DNA of 64,000 nucleotides from the NCBI RefSeq assembly GCF_965137335.1, contig NZ_CBCRZD010000009.1. One strand, given 5' to 3'. Shown here one piece after another: positions 25,307 through 33,538 of the stretch. Under the pieces are notes generated by a model. The model was not told the origin of the DNA. It was given only the letters and a program-made list of their open reading frames with translations, and searched no databases. The stretch's first letter is position 1. Every line of letters begins with the position of its first letter. The DNA is from Empedobacter stercoris (lineage in GTDB: Bacteria; Bacteroidota; Bacteroidia; Flavobacteriales; Weeksellaceae). Position numbers and translations under genes: made by a program.

Positions 25307-26062
25307 TTGATAAAGCTTCTTGAAAAGGTTGATTTATTTTCACCTAAAATAATTACCTTTGAAGAAGAGTGTGGAAGAGATTTCACTCTTTTTTATGACC
25401 TTAAAAATCAACAAATTTTGTATTTAGATTTAGAAGAATTAAAATATTTATTAGCCGAAAGTGTAGAGGAATTACCAAATTGGGAATCACATGAAAAACT
25501 TTCGCCTCCATATCGTCAAAAATTTGATTTAGAATATGTAAAACGTACCAATCCAAGAAGTGCGTCTGTCATGATCTTATTGTATCAAAATGAATTTGGA
25601 GAAATAGAATTTCCTGTAACGATGCGTGTATCGTATGAAGGTGCACATTCTCATCAATTTTCTTTACCAGGCGGACAGTTTGAAGAACAAGATATCAGTT
25701 TTGATGAAACGGCTATTCGCGAAACGGTAGAAGAATTGGGTGTAGATTATGAAAATATCGAAATTATTCGACAACTGAGTGAAATGTACATTCCGCCAAG
25801 TAACTTTTTGGTTTATCCTTATATTGGTATATATCACGGAGAACCTTTGTTTAACCCTGATGAACGAGAAGTACAATATGTTATTCCTTTAAATTTGGAA
25901 GCATTTTTGAATGCTGATTACGAGGTTTTTGAAAGAGAATTTTCTGGTCAAGTGGTTGAAATTCCAGGTTACAACATCGGTGATGATGAATATCTTTGGG
26001 GTGCAACAGCAATGATTTTAGAAGAATTTAAAGATTATCTAAAAATCCTATTAAATTTGTAA
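25307..26062 (+). CDS. NUDIX hydrolase, CoA pyrophosphatase type
   Basis: A 251-residue cytosolic NUDIX protein. The NUDIX box GGQFEEQDISFDETAIRETVEELGV (about 124-148) and the preceding SHQFSLPGG match the CoA/8-oxo-dNTP pyrophosphatase group (NudL-like). An in-frame TAA lies directly before TTG 25307, so the start is TTG or the true start was lost; no ATG occurs until the box region. The plsC-like gene starts 20 bases after the stop, so the two and mpl probably form an operon. Confidence 0.88.
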   Translation: MIKLLEKVDLFSPKIITFEEECGRDFTLFYDLKNQQILYLDLEELKYLLAESVEELPNWESHEKLSPPYRQKFDLEYVKRTNPRSASVMILLYQNEFGEIEFPVTMRVSYEGAHSHQFSLPGGQFEEQDISFDETAIRETVEELGVDYENIEIIRQLSEMYIPPSNFLVYPYIGIYHGEPLFNPDEREVQYVIPLNLEAFLNADYEVFEREFSGQVVEIPGYNIGDDEYLWGATAMILEEFKDYLKILLNL

Positions 26063-26081
26063 ATTAAACAATTAAGAACTC

Positions 26082-26966
26082 GTGTCTCAAAAAGCAAAGA
26101 AAAAGAACGCATTTCGCGATTCATTTGGACATTTATATTTCCTAAAAAGATCATTGATTTTCTTATTGGGATCTTTTACGTATAACCGTTACAATGGTTT
26201 TAATAAATTAAAAGTTACTGGAACAAAAAACTTAGTCGATTTACCTGCTCAAAATGTATTATTCGTTTCAAATCATCAAACTTATTTTGCAGATGTATTT
26301 GCGATGTATCATGTATTTTGTAGTGTGAAAAATGGATTTATTGATACCATCAAAAATCCGATTTATCTACTAAACCCTAAGATTGATTTTTATTACGTTG
26401 CTGCAGAAGAAACGATGAAAGATAATCTTTTGACAAAGTTATTCGCGTATACAGGAGCGGTAACAGTGAAAAGAACATGGCGTGCAAAAGGAGAGAATGT
26501 AAATCGAAAAGTTGATTTATCAGAAATTAACAATATCGATATCGCCTTGCAAAGTGGTTGGGTTGTAACTTTTCCGCAAGGAACCACAACTGCATTTGCC
26601 CCTGGTCGCCGTGGAACTGCGCATTTAATCAAAAAAAATAAACCTATTGTTATTCCAGTTGTAATTGATGGTTTTCGTAGAGCTTTTGATAAAAAAGGTT
26701 TGCGCATCAAAAAAAGAGGAATTAATGCAACAATGACTTTTAAAGAACCATTGGATATTGATTACGAAAATGATTCGAGTGATGCTATTATGCAAAAAAT
26801 AATGAATGCAATTGAACAAGCTCCAGAATTTAATAAAGTTCGACCAATGGACGAAATTCTTGCAGAAAACAGCGAAAAATCATTGGATGATTATCTAAAC
26901 GAAGATGACGAAGAGTTTGATGATTTCGAAGAAATGGGATACGACGAAGAAAATAAAAAAGACTAA
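26082..26966 (+). CDS. 1-acylglycerol-3-phosphate acyltransferase (PlsC-like)
   Basis: A 294-residue membrane-associated acyltransferase that would add the second acyl chain in phospholipid synthesis. The block I motif is NHQTYFAD (His65, Asp71), with five residues between His and Asp instead of the usual four. Block III reads FPQGTTTAFAPGRRGTAHL in place of the FPEGTR form. The C-terminal 40 residues are strongly acidic (EDDEEFDDFEEMGYDEENKK). GTG start at 26082. It lies between the NUDIX and mpl genes with short gaps. The variant motifs are shared with other Flavobacteriia proteins as far as I recall; activity is likely but the exact acyl acceptor is inferred. Confidence 0.85.
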   Translation: MSQKAKKKNAFRDSFGHLYFLKRSLIFLLGSFTYNRYNGFNKLKVTGTKNLVDLPAQNVLFVSNHQTYFADVFAMYHVFCSVKNGFIDTIKNPIYLLNPKIDFYYVAAEETMKDNLLTKLFAYTGAVTVKRTWRAKGENVNRKVDLSEINNIDIALQSGWVVTFPQGTTTAFAPGRRGTAHLIKKNKPIVIPVVIDGFRRAFDKKGLRIKKRGINATMTFKEPLDIDYENDSSDAIMQKIMNAIEQAPEFNKVRPMDEILAENSEKSLDDYLNEDDEEFDDFEEMGYDEENKKD

Positions 26967-26984
26967 AAGAATACAACATACAAA

Positions 26985-28337
26985 ATGAAAAAAGTTCATT
27001 TTATTGCAATTGGCGGAAGTGCTATGCATAATCTGGCAATTGCTTTGCACGAAAAAGGATATCAAGTTACAGGTTCTGATGACGCTATTTTCGAACCTTC
27101 GAAAACTCGTTTAGCTCAGCGTGGAATTCTGCCAGAAGAAATGGGATGGTATCCAGAAAAAATCACAGCTGATATCGATGCTGTTATTTTAGGAATGCAT
27201 GCTCATGCTGATAATCCTGAAATGTTACGTGCACAAGAATTAGGTTTAAAAATCTATTCATATCCAGAATATTTATACGAACAATCAAAAGACAAAACAC
27301 GTGTTGTAATTGGTGGTTCTCATGGAAAAACAACCATTACATCGATGATTTTACATGTTTTGCATTACCACAACATCGATGTTGATTATATGGTCGGTGC
27401 ACAATTGGATGGTTTTGATGTGATGGTAAAACTAACAGATGACAACGAATTTATGATTATGGAAGGTGACGAATATTTATCATCAGCCTTAGATCGTCGC
27501 TCTAAATTTTTGTTGTATCAACCTAATATTGCTTTAATATCTGGGATTGCTTGGGATCACATCAACGTTTTCCCTACGTTTGAAGATTATACTTCTCAAT
27601 TCTCAAAATTTGTCGATTCTATCGTTAATGGAGGTGCTTTAATCTATAACGAAACAGACGAAGAAGTTGTAAAAGTGGTAGAAGAAACCGAAAAAGCAAT
27701 TAAGAAGTTTTCATATCATTTACCAGAACACTTTATAGAGAACGGAGTTACATTTATCGAAACAGAAGATGGTCCAATTCCATTGGAAGTTTTTGGTAAC
27801 CATAATTTAATGAATTTAGAAGGTGCGCGTGCGATTTGTAAACAATTAGGTGTAATGGATGATGATTTCAATGAAGCAATTCAATCTTTCAAAGGTGCAT
27901 CTAAACGTTTGGAATTAATTAACCGTACCTCTGATTTTGTTGCGTACAAAGATTTTGCACATGCACCAAGTAAAGTAACTTCGGTTACCAATGCGGTAAA
28001 AGAACAATATACGGATAAAACTGTTGTAGGTTGTTTGGAAATTCATACGTATTCTTCTTTGAATCCTGAATTTTTAGTACAATACAAAGGCGCTTTAGAT
28101 AAAGCTGATATCAAAATTGTAATGTATAGCCCTGAGGCTTTAGAAATAAAACGTATGCCAATGATTTCTCCAGAAGATATCAAAAAAGCTTTTGGTGACG
28201 ATTCTATTTTAGTCTTTACAAATGGGGAGCAATTAAAACAATACATCGAAAGTTTGGATAAAAAAGAGAAGGTCTTTTTGATGATGAGCTCTGGATACTT
28301 TGGTGGAGTTGATCTGAATGAACTATTCAAAGCATAA
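26985..28337 (+). CDS. mpl: UDP-N-acetylmuramate:tripeptide ligase Mpl
   Basis: A 450-residue cytosolic Mur ligase that recycles the murein tripeptide L-Ala-D-Glu-mDAP by linking it to UDP-MurNAc. The N-terminal Rossmann motif IAIGGSAMHNLA (about 7-18) is followed by the ATP loop GSHGKTT (111-117), MEGDEYLSSALDRRSKF (Mpl type) and the third-domain KDFAHAPSKV motif that replaces DYAHHP of MurC. It ends the NUDIX-plsC-mpl group with a strong terminator. Confidence 0.95.
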   Translation: MKKVHFIAIGGSAMHNLAIALHEKGYQVTGSDDAIFEPSKTRLAQRGILPEEMGWYPEKITADIDAVILGMHAHADNPEMLRAQELGLKIYSYPEYLYEQSKDKTRVVIGGSHGKTTITSMILHVLHYHNIDVDYMVGAQLDGFDVMVKLTDDNEFMIMEGDEYLSSALDRRSKFLLYQPNIALISGIAWDHINVFPTFEDYTSQFSKFVDSIVNGGALIYNETDEEVVKVVEETEKAIKKFSYHLPEHFIENGVTFIETEDGPIPLEVFGNHNLMNLEGARAICKQLGVMDDDFNEAIQSFKGASKRLELINRTSDFVAYKDFAHAPSKVTSVTNAVKEQYTDKTVVGCLEIHTYSSLNPEFLVQYKGALDKADIKIVMYSPEALEIKRMPMISPEDIKKAFGDDSILVFTNGEQLKQYIESLDKKEKVFLMMSSGYFGGVDLNELFKA

Positions 28338-28340
28338 ATA

Positions 28341-28378
28341 AAAAAAGGAGAACCTGAAATTTCATGTTCTCCTTTTTT
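28341..28378 (+). terminator. terminator of mpl
   Basis: Stem AAAAAAGGAGAAC / GTTCTCCTTTTTT with a loop of about 12 bases and a T-run. Confidence 0.85.
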
Positions 28379-28405
28379 ATGAATAATTTAATTTGGTTCA
28401 TTCCA

Positions 28406-28732
28406 TTAATTTGACACAAATTTTAATCCTATTATCGAACAGATTAAACTTGTTAAAAAGAAAACTCGCCAGAAACTTGCAGGTTCTTTAAAAATAAAAA
28501 TCCCGACTAAAACAGTTCCCACAGCACCAATTCCTGTCCATACAGCATAAGCTGTTCCTATTGGTAAGGTTTGGGTAGCTTTTACCAGTAAAACCATACT
28601 TATGGTTAAGAAGAATAAAAATCCACTATACCATAAATAAGTCTCATTACCAGTTGCTTCCTTAGCTTTTCCTAAGCATGAGGCAAAACCAACTTCGCAC
28701 AAACCTGCTATCAATAAAATAATCCAATTCAT
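28406..28732 (-). CDS. SMR family transporter, Gdx/SugE type
   Basis: A 108-residue inner-membrane protein with four helices. It acts as a dual-topology dimer that exchanges protons for small cations. The essential Glu13 is in GLCEVGFA. The signature LPIGTAYAVWTGIGAVGTVLVGI (about 59-81) is the Gdx/SugE form, known in that clade for guanidinium export, rather than EmrE. I looked for a guanidine riboswitch upstream and saw none; only about 55 bases separate it from the preceding gene. It may be cotranscribed with the YceI-like gene if the weak hairpin between them is leaky. Confidence 0.88.
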   Translation of the reverse strand: MNWIILLIAGLCEVGFASCLGKAKEATGNETYLWYSGFLFFLTISMVLLVKATQTLPIGTAYAVWTGIGAVGTVLVGIFIFKEPASFWRVFFLTSLICSIIGLKFVSN

Positions 28733-28745
28733 TCTGATAAAAATT

Positions 28746-28766
28746 AAGACTACAAAAATGTAGCCT
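28746..28766 (-). terminator. weak terminator between YceI-like and SMR genes
   Basis: Seven-position stem AGACTAC / GTAGCCT with one mismatch and a T-rich run on the minus strand. Confidence 0.45.
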
Positions 28767-28787
28767 CAAAATTAATTATTTATACTA

Positions 28788-29441
28788 TTATTTACCGAAA
28801 CTATCACTAAATTCTACTTGTCCTTTGATATGAACTTCGCTCCACGTTTTAGAAATTCCGTCAGCACCTTTGTGCAACTCTAAACACGCTTGATTTAAAG
28901 CATCCATTGCTTTAGTTGTATTAAAGTCCATTAAATCGACATCGGCTTCGATTGCAAATGTATTATCATCAAAAGATGATTTCACTTCATATTCTTTCGA
29001 TGTATTATTTAAGGTTAAATTCAAAAATGTTTTTCCTTCTCTAAAGTGTAATTGACCTTTGATTTCACTTGTATTGATCATATTTCCAAACAAAATATCT
29101 TTCAATTTTTGATCACGATCAATTTGATCAGAATTTAAAGTCGCAATAGAAGCTAAAATATTTGCGCCTTCTAAAACTTCTTGAGGTGTTTTACCTTCTT
29201 CATTTGCATCTTTCACTAAAACGACATCAAATCGTCCTGAAACTGCAACTTTATCAGTTGTTTTATAAGCTGTCCATTCTACTGCAGATTTACGAATTAC
29301 ACCTTCTACGATTTCGGTTGGTTCTTCAACTGTTACTTCAGTTTTAACTTCTTTTTCAACCACATTTTCTTCTGACTTATTTGTACAATTCATCAGCATA
29401 ACAGACATACAACATACAAGTGCTGTAGATATTTTTTTCAT
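28788..29441 (-). CDS. YceI-like lipoprotein
   Basis: A 217-residue lipoprotein. Signal and lipobox MLMNC give Cys18 with the start chosen at ATG 29441 (MKKISTAL); an ATG three codons upstream is equally possible. A Glu/Val-rich linker (about 23-50) precedes a YceI-like beta-barrel domain (VEWTAYKTTDKVAVSGRFD, then LNLTLNNTSKEY and a C-terminal VHIKGQVEFSDSF). YceI proteins bind long isoprenoid or lipid ligands in the periplasm. A good promoter sits at 29459-29490. Confidence 0.75.
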   Translation of the reverse strand: MKKISTALVCCMSVMLMNCTNKSEENVVEKEVKTEVTVEEPTEIVEGVIRKSAVEWTAYKTTDKVAVSGRFDVVLVKDANEEGKTPQEVLEGANILASIATLNSDQIDRDQKLKDILFGNMINTSEIKGQLHFREGKTFLNLTLNNTSKEYEVKSSFDDNTFAIEADVDLMDFNTTKAMDALNQACLELHKGADGISKTWSEVHIKGQVEFSDSFGK

Positions 29442-29458
29442 TTCAAACATTTATTGCA

Positions 29459-29490
29459 CAAAAGTACAATAAGCCTACACGAATTCACAA
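29459..29490 (-). promoter_or_regulatory. promoter of the YceI-like gene
   Basis: TTG (29490-29488), a 21-base spacer and TACTTTTG (29466-29459) on the minus strand, about 10-18 bases before the start codon. Confidence 0.55.
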
Positions 29491-29659
29491 TTGATTTTTA
29501 ACATATTCTAAAAATAGTCTACTTTTGTATCATGATAAAAAATATTTTAAACACTTGTTTGATTATCATTTGCTTACCTTTTATTTTAATCTACGAGATA
29601 TATTGTTCTGTTTATAAATACAGAAAATAAATTGGTACCTTCGCTTATAAATTTTAAAA

Positions 29660-30418
29660 ATGAGCGAAAGAATAATTGGAATAATGGGTGCTATACCTCA
29701 AGAAATAAATGGTGTAGTTAACTTATTATCAAATAAAGAGGAACACGAAATTGGTCAAAGACATTATTATACAGGTGAATTAAATAATCAAAAAGTTGTT
29801 GTAGTTTATTCACGAGTTGGTAAAGTTGCAGCAGCTACAACAGTTTCTACCTTAATATTAGAGTTTAAAATTACAGAATTAATTTTTACAGGTGTTGCAG
29901 GAGGAATCCATTCTAACGTAAAAATAGGCGATATCGTATTGGGGCAAAGTTTAATTCAACATGACATGAATGCCTCTCCTTTGTTTCCTACTTTTGAAAT
30001 TCCAATGTTAGGAAAAGCTTATTTCGAAGCCAATCCTTTTCAATTAGAAATAGCAACAACCGCTATATTAGATTTATTAGAAGAACAGCATCTTCACAAT
30101 CTTATTTCCGAAAAAGATTTGAATAAATTTAATATTCACGAGCCTCAGTTACATGTTGGTTTAATAGGATCAGGAGATTTATTTTTCTCGACAACTGCAA
30201 AAAAAGAAAAACTTCAACAAAATTTACCCGAAATTCTTTGTGTCGAAATGGAAGGAGCAGCGGTAGCGCAAGTTTGTTATGAATTTGGAATTCCTTTTAT
30301 CATTATTAGAACAATATCAGACGATGCAGATGATCATTCGACAATGGATTTTAATAGTTTTATAGAGAAAGTTTCGAATGTTTATTCGATCGAAATTATA
30401 AAGAATATCATCAAGTAA
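29660..30418 (+). CDS. mtnN: 5'-methylthioadenosine/S-adenosylhomocysteine nucleosidase
   Basis: A 252-residue cytosolic nucleosidase that splits MTA and SAH into adenine and the thioribose or ribosylhomocysteine part. It has the N-terminal IGIMGAIPQE (catalytic-acid region Glu15), the FTGVAGGI loop, VEMEGAAVAQV for ribose binding, and TISDDADD with the base-activating Asp (about 221). It is slightly longer than E. coli Pfs because of an insert at about 140-165. Single gene, terminator right behind the stop. Confidence 0.93.
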   Translation: MSERIIGIMGAIPQEINGVVNLLSNKEEHEIGQRHYYTGELNNQKVVVVYSRVGKVAAATTVSTLILEFKITELIFTGVAGGIHSNVKIGDIVLGQSLIQHDMNASPLFPTFEIPMLGKAYFEANPFQLEIATTAILDLLEEQHLHNLISEKDLNKFNIHEPQLHVGLIGSGDLFFSTTAKKEKLQQNLPEILCVEMEGAAVAQVCYEFGIPFIIIRTISDDADDHSTMDFNSFIEKVSNVYSIEIIKNIIK

Positions 30419-30420
30419 AA

Positions 30421-30447
30421 AGTCCTTTTTTTAAAGGGCTTTTTTTG
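30421..30447 (+). terminator. terminator of mtnN
   Basis: Stem AGTCCTTT / AAAGGGCT with one G-T pair and a seven-base T-run. Confidence 0.75.
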
Positions 30448-30461
30448 ATGCACACATTAAT

Positions 30462-30490
30462 AAAAAAATCATCAAGCAAGTGATGATTTT
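30462..30490 (-). terminator. terminator of the Thr/Tyr tRNA operon
   Basis: Perfect 10-bp stem AAAATCATCA / TGATGATTTT with a six-base loop and a T-run on the minus strand. Confidence 0.85.
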
Positions 30491-30512
30491 ATTCCAATAA
30501 TTAAATGGAGTG

Positions 30513-30594
30513 TGGGGAGAGCAGGATTCGAACCTGCGAAGGTGAAACCAACGGATTTACAGTCCGTCCTCGTTGGCCGCTTGAGTATCTCCCC
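30513..30594 (-). tRNA. tRNA-Tyr (anticodon GTA), copy 1
   Basis: 82 bases, class II with a long variable arm. Acceptor GGGGAGA / TCTCCCC, discriminator A, anticodon GTA in CTGTAAA. It is the last gene of the operon and appears identical to the copy at 30825-30906. Confidence 0.95.
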
Positions 30595-30626
30595 GCCTAA
30601 TAATAAAGTATTCTTCAAAAAAGAAG

Positions 30627-30700
30627 AGCCGATAGAGGGACTCGAACCCACGACCTGCTGATTACAAATCAGCTGCTCTAGCCAGCTGAGCTACATCGGC
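30627..30700 (-). tRNA. tRNA-Thr (anticodon TGT), copy 1
   Basis: 74 bases, class I. Acceptor stem GCCGATG / TATCGGC with a terminal G-T pair, discriminator T, anticodon TGT in TTTGTAA. Confidence 0.95.
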
Positions 30701-30743
30701 GATTGTTATTTTTGTTTTAAAAGTAAAATATAAACTTTTTTGG

Positions 30744-30817
30744 AGCCGATAGAGGGACTCGAACCCACGACCTGCTGATTACAAATCAGCTGCTCTAGCC
30801 AGCTGAGCTACATCGGC
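30744..30817 (-). tRNA. tRNA-Thr (anticodon TGT), copy 2
   Basis: Same 74-base sequence as the copies at 30627-30700 and 30924-30997. Confidence 0.95.
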
Positions 30818-30824
30818 AATTTTG

Positions 30825-30906
30825 TGGGGAGAGCAGGATTCGAACCTGCGAAGGTGAAACCAACGGATTTACAGTCCGTCCTCGTTGGCCGCTTGAGTAT
30901 CTCCCC
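30825..30906 (-). tRNA. tRNA-Tyr (anticodon GTA), copy 2
   Basis: 82 bases, same sequence as copy 1. It lies only seven bases before tRNA-Thr copy 2 in the direction of transcription. Confidence 0.95.
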
Positions 30907-30923
30907 AACCTATATTTTTGCTG

Positions 30924-30997
30924 AGCCGATAGAGGGACTCGAACCCACGACCTGCTGATTACAAATCAGCTGCTCTAGCCAGCTGAGCTACATCGGC
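30924..30997 (-). tRNA. tRNA-Thr (anticodon TGT), copy 3
   Basis: First gene of the operon, same 74-base sequence as the other two. The operon order is Thr-Tyr-Thr-Thr-Tyr, best explained by duplication of a Thr-Tyr unit plus an extra Thr. Confidence 0.95.
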
Positions 30998-31079
30998 AAA
31001 AATATTTGTTATTTGAATATTTCAAATCGAAAACAAGAATTTAATTTCTCAAGAGAAGTGTTGTTCCTTTTTCGTGGTG

Positions 31080-31110
31080 CAATATTAGGGCAGTTTTTCG
31101 AAACTCGCAA
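31080..31110 (-). promoter_or_regulatory. promoter of the Thr/Tyr tRNA operon
   Basis: TTG (31110-31108), a 20-base spacer and TAATATTG (31087-31080, one mismatch to TAnnTTTG) on the minus strand. The following CACCACG resembles the initiation region of the promoter at 2469-2498. The rest of 31001-31274 is AT-rich without genes. Confidence 0.6.
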
Positions 31111-31249
31111 ATGTTTTTTCAAAAAAAAGAAGAAGTTTTTGATAAATCTTAACTTCAATTTTGAAAATCAGAATTTTAGAATTTAAAAAAAAATAAACTT
31201 TTTTTTAATAAAAGTAAAAAAGATAATATTCTATTTACATTAGAGTACT

Positions 31250-31257
31250 TATTTTTG
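31250..31257 (+). promoter_or_regulatory. -7 element for the Na/Pi cotransporter gene
   Basis: TATTTTTG, 17 bases before the ATG. The -33 part is poor. Confidence 0.4.
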
Positions 31258-31274
31258 TAGTCAATTCATCATTA

Positions 31275-32921
31275 ATGCATCTTATCATACAAATTTTGCA
31301 ACTTTTCGGAGCAATTGCGTTGTTCATTTTTGCGATAAAATTATTGAGCGAAAATTTACAGGCCTTATCTGGATCGAATTTTAAACGTACATTAAACAAA
31401 CTAACCAAAAACAATTTTTCTACAATTGTTACAGGAACTCTTTTTACAACTGCCATACAATCTTCGTCAGCTGCAAGTGTATTTATATTAGGTTTTGTAA
31501 ACGCAGGTTTGATTAATTTGCGAAAAGCATTTGGATTGATATTAGGTGCAAACATCGGAACAACGCTTACTTTGTGGTTGGTTTATTTTGGATTGAAATT
31601 CGATTTAATACAAATTGCCTTGCCTCTGGTATTAATTGCCTTTCCTTTTTATCTATCGAAAAAACGAAATCAACGAAAAATTGGAGGAATTCTGTTTTCA
31701 CTTTCTCTATTATTTCTATCGTTGTATTTCTTAAAAACATTCTTGCCTTCTATAGAAAGTCATCAAAAATTACAAGAATTTTTACAAGATTTAGCGAACT
31801 ATGGAATTTTAACAAATTTATTATTCATCTTTTTTGGTGTTTTACTGACCGTTTTGGTTCATTTCTCTTCGGCTTCTATTACAATTGCGATTCTATTAGC
31901 AAGTAAAGGTTTACCTATCGAATTAGCAGCAATGATAGTTTTAGGAGCAAATATAGGGACGACTTTTACGGCTCACTTAGTAGCTGCAATCGGTGATAAA
32001 TACACAAAAGTAGTAGCTGCATTCCATACATTATTTAATATCCTGGTTGCAATTATTTTTATGTTACTTGCAAGTTTCTTATTAAAATTTATAGGTTCGA
32101 CGTTTTCGACAAATATTGCCGTACAACTTATTACTTTTGATACAATTAGTAATTTGGTAGGGGTTGTTTTTCTTACTCCTTTCATTAATAAATTGGCTTT
32201 TTATTGTCAGAAAAAATATTTTTCGATCAAGCAAACTGATAATAAATTAGAATTTTATGCCATTCCATTTGGTACAAATTCTGATCTCTATAAAAACGAA
32301 GCAAACAAGAAATTGTTAAAACTTGCTTCCACAACTAAACAAACGATTTATACGCTTGGACGAATGATTACGGAAAGTGATGAAGAAAAGATTTTGGTTT
32401 TTCGCGAACGTATTTTAGAACTTGAAAAAGAAGGCGATCAGTTGGAACGTGAGGTAAATGAATTTTTAAATGAAATTGCTGATTTAGATTTACCAAACGA
32501 AAATACCATTGCCATTCATCAGTTGATAACGCTTTGTCATCATTTGGAAAGTGTGGGTGATATTGCGATTAAAATATCATCTATTCACCGTCGTCGTCGT
32601 ATGACCAATAGTTATTTCACCCCAAAAATGAGATCTTATTTGGTCGATTTTCAAGATAATTTGGATCAAACGACTCGAATTTTAAATCAAAACCTGAACG
32701 AAACACAAGAAGAAGTTTCGATTAAACAAGCCGAATTTATTGAAAAAACAATTAATGCTATTTACAAAGAAGCAGAAACAAATCTGATGAAAACGATCGA
32801 AAAAGAAAAGTTAATGACAACAAGTGCACTTTTCTACAAAGATTTGATTCAGTATTACGAAATTCTTGGCGATCATCTATATAAAGCGAATACAACAATT
32901 GTTAAGCTGAAAAATCAGTAG
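31275..32921 (+). CDS. Na/Pi cotransporter family protein with PhoU-like domain
   Basis: A 548-residue inner-membrane transporter of the NptA/YjbB type, which moves phosphate with sodium. The two inverted family repeats are visible: the first has QSSSA (62-66) and LGANIGTT, the second has HFSSA (about 194-198) in place of QSSSA and again LGANIGTT. About nine membrane helices end near residue 310. The C-terminal part (about 340-548) is a PhoU-like helical bundle with acidic E/D-xx-D metal-binding patterns (ELEKEGDQLEREVNEFL, LESVGDIA). Single gene. Confidence 0.92.
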   Translation: MHLIIQILQLFGAIALFIFAIKLLSENLQALSGSNFKRTLNKLTKNNFSTIVTGTLFTTAIQSSSAASVFILGFVNAGLINLRKAFGLILGANIGTTLTLWLVYFGLKFDLIQIALPLVLIAFPFYLSKKRNQRKIGGILFSLSLLFLSLYFLKTFLPSIESHQKLQEFLQDLANYGILTNLLFIFFGVLLTVLVHFSSASITIAILLASKGLPIELAAMIVLGANIGTTFTAHLVAAIGDKYTKVVAAFHTLFNILVAIIFMLLASFLLKFIGSTFSTNIAVQLITFDTISNLVGVVFLTPFINKLAFYCQKKYFSIKQTDNKLEFYAIPFGTNSDLYKNEANKKLLKLASTTKQTIYTLGRMITESDEEKILVFRERILELEKEGDQLEREVNEFLNEIADLDLPNENTIAIHQLITLCHHLESVGDIAIKISSIHRRRRMTNSYFTPKMRSYLVDFQDNLDQTTRILNQNLNETQEEVSIKQAEFIEKTINAIYKEAETNLMKTIEKEKLMTTSALFYKDLIQYYEILGDHLYKANTTIVKLKNQ

Positions 32922-32951
32922 AATTTTGTAAGTTTAAAGAAATTTGATTGT

Positions 32952-33344
32952 GTGGCAACTATATTTTCAATAAAATTAGAAGAACAAATCATTGGAACTA
33001 CAAAATTTGAATTTGCAGATGTTCCGATGGGTGTTGTTTATGGCAAAATAAATTTTATAGACATAGAATCTCCGTATTTATTATTCAAAAATTATTGTTT
33101 AAAAAATAACATTCATATAAATTATGATTCTGAAAATGAAAGAGTGATAGACACAGTTATTCTTCCAAATCTTAGAATTTATTATAATAATTTTAAAGAT
33201 GAATTAAAGAGTTGGGGGAGTTCTATTTCTGGAATTGAAACTTCTGATGACGGAATTGAATTTGAAATTACTTCATATGGTTTAGAATCTGAAACAATAT
33301 CAACTTTATTTAAATATCATTTTGATGAATATTTAAATAAATAA
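32952..33344 (+). CDS. hypothetical protein, 130 residues
   Basis: A small protein without signal peptide or membrane segment that I do not recognise. It is beta-rich with acidic segments (SIKLEEQIIGTTKFEFADVPMGVVYGKI, then SSISGIETSDDGIEFEITSYG), consistent with one globular domain of the immunity-protein or SUKH-like size class, though no motif proves that. GTG start at 32952. The gap to the transporter gene is 30 bases and there is no terminator between them. Downstream lies a long inverted repeat (33362-33469). Confidence 0.5.
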   Translation: MATIFSIKLEEQIIGTTKFEFADVPMGVVYGKINFIDIESPYLLFKNYCLKNNIHINYDSENERVIDTVILPNLRIYYNNFKDELKSWGSSISGIETSDDGIEFEITSYGLESETISTLFKYHFDEYLNK

Positions 33345-33361
33345 TTTTCATGTATAAAATT

Positions 33362-33469
33362 CGTCAATTCGAGTGATTTTTAGAAAGACTTTTCTAATTA
33401 AGATAAATTTTATCGTTTAAAACCTTACTCTCGATACAAAATTCTAAACGAATTTCACTCGAATTGACG
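33362..33469. repeat. REP-like paired inverted repeat
   Basis: A perfect 15-bp inverted repeat, CGTCAATTCGAGTGA (33362-33376) and TCACTCGAATTGACG (33455-33469), encloses 78 bases. The right half, read on the minus strand, contains GTCAATTCGAGTG...TTGTATCGAGA. To my recollection this is the core of a REP-like intergenic repeat seen in many Flavobacteriia genomes. The left half starts the same way but has a diverged tail. The two units are head to head, as in bacterial twin REP elements. No ORF inside. Confidence 0.65.
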
Positions 33470-33526
33470 GTTTTAATTATAAGAAGAATAATTTCATTCA
33501 AATTCGCACACTTCTTCTCTATTTTG

Positions 33527-33534
33527 TAATTTTG
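33527..33534 (+). promoter_or_regulatory. -7 element for the LuxE-like gene
   Basis: TAATTTTG matches TAnnTTTG only four bases before the ATG, so the transcript would be leaderless or start with the ATG. Confidence 0.45.
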
Positions 33535-33538
33535 CAAA

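Noticed and set aside
26393..26710. 105-codon minus-strand frame
   Set aside because: Antisense shadow of the plsC-like gene.
28733..28790. Guanidine riboswitch before the Gdx/SugE-type gene
   Set aside because: Only about 55 bases are available and they hold just a weak terminator hairpin.
29532..29591. Small membrane peptide after TACTTTTG at 29520-29527
   Set aside because: The frame has only 19 codons before TAA and no family, so I treat it as chance.
30627..30997. CRISPR-like array from the repeated blocks
   Set aside because: The repeats are tRNA-Thr and tRNA-Tyr genes with perfect acceptor and T-arm features. No CRISPR array was seen anywhere.
32952..33344. Toxin-immunity (SUKH-like) protein
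   Set aside because: Size and acidity fit, but no motif is visible and no toxin gene lies nearby.
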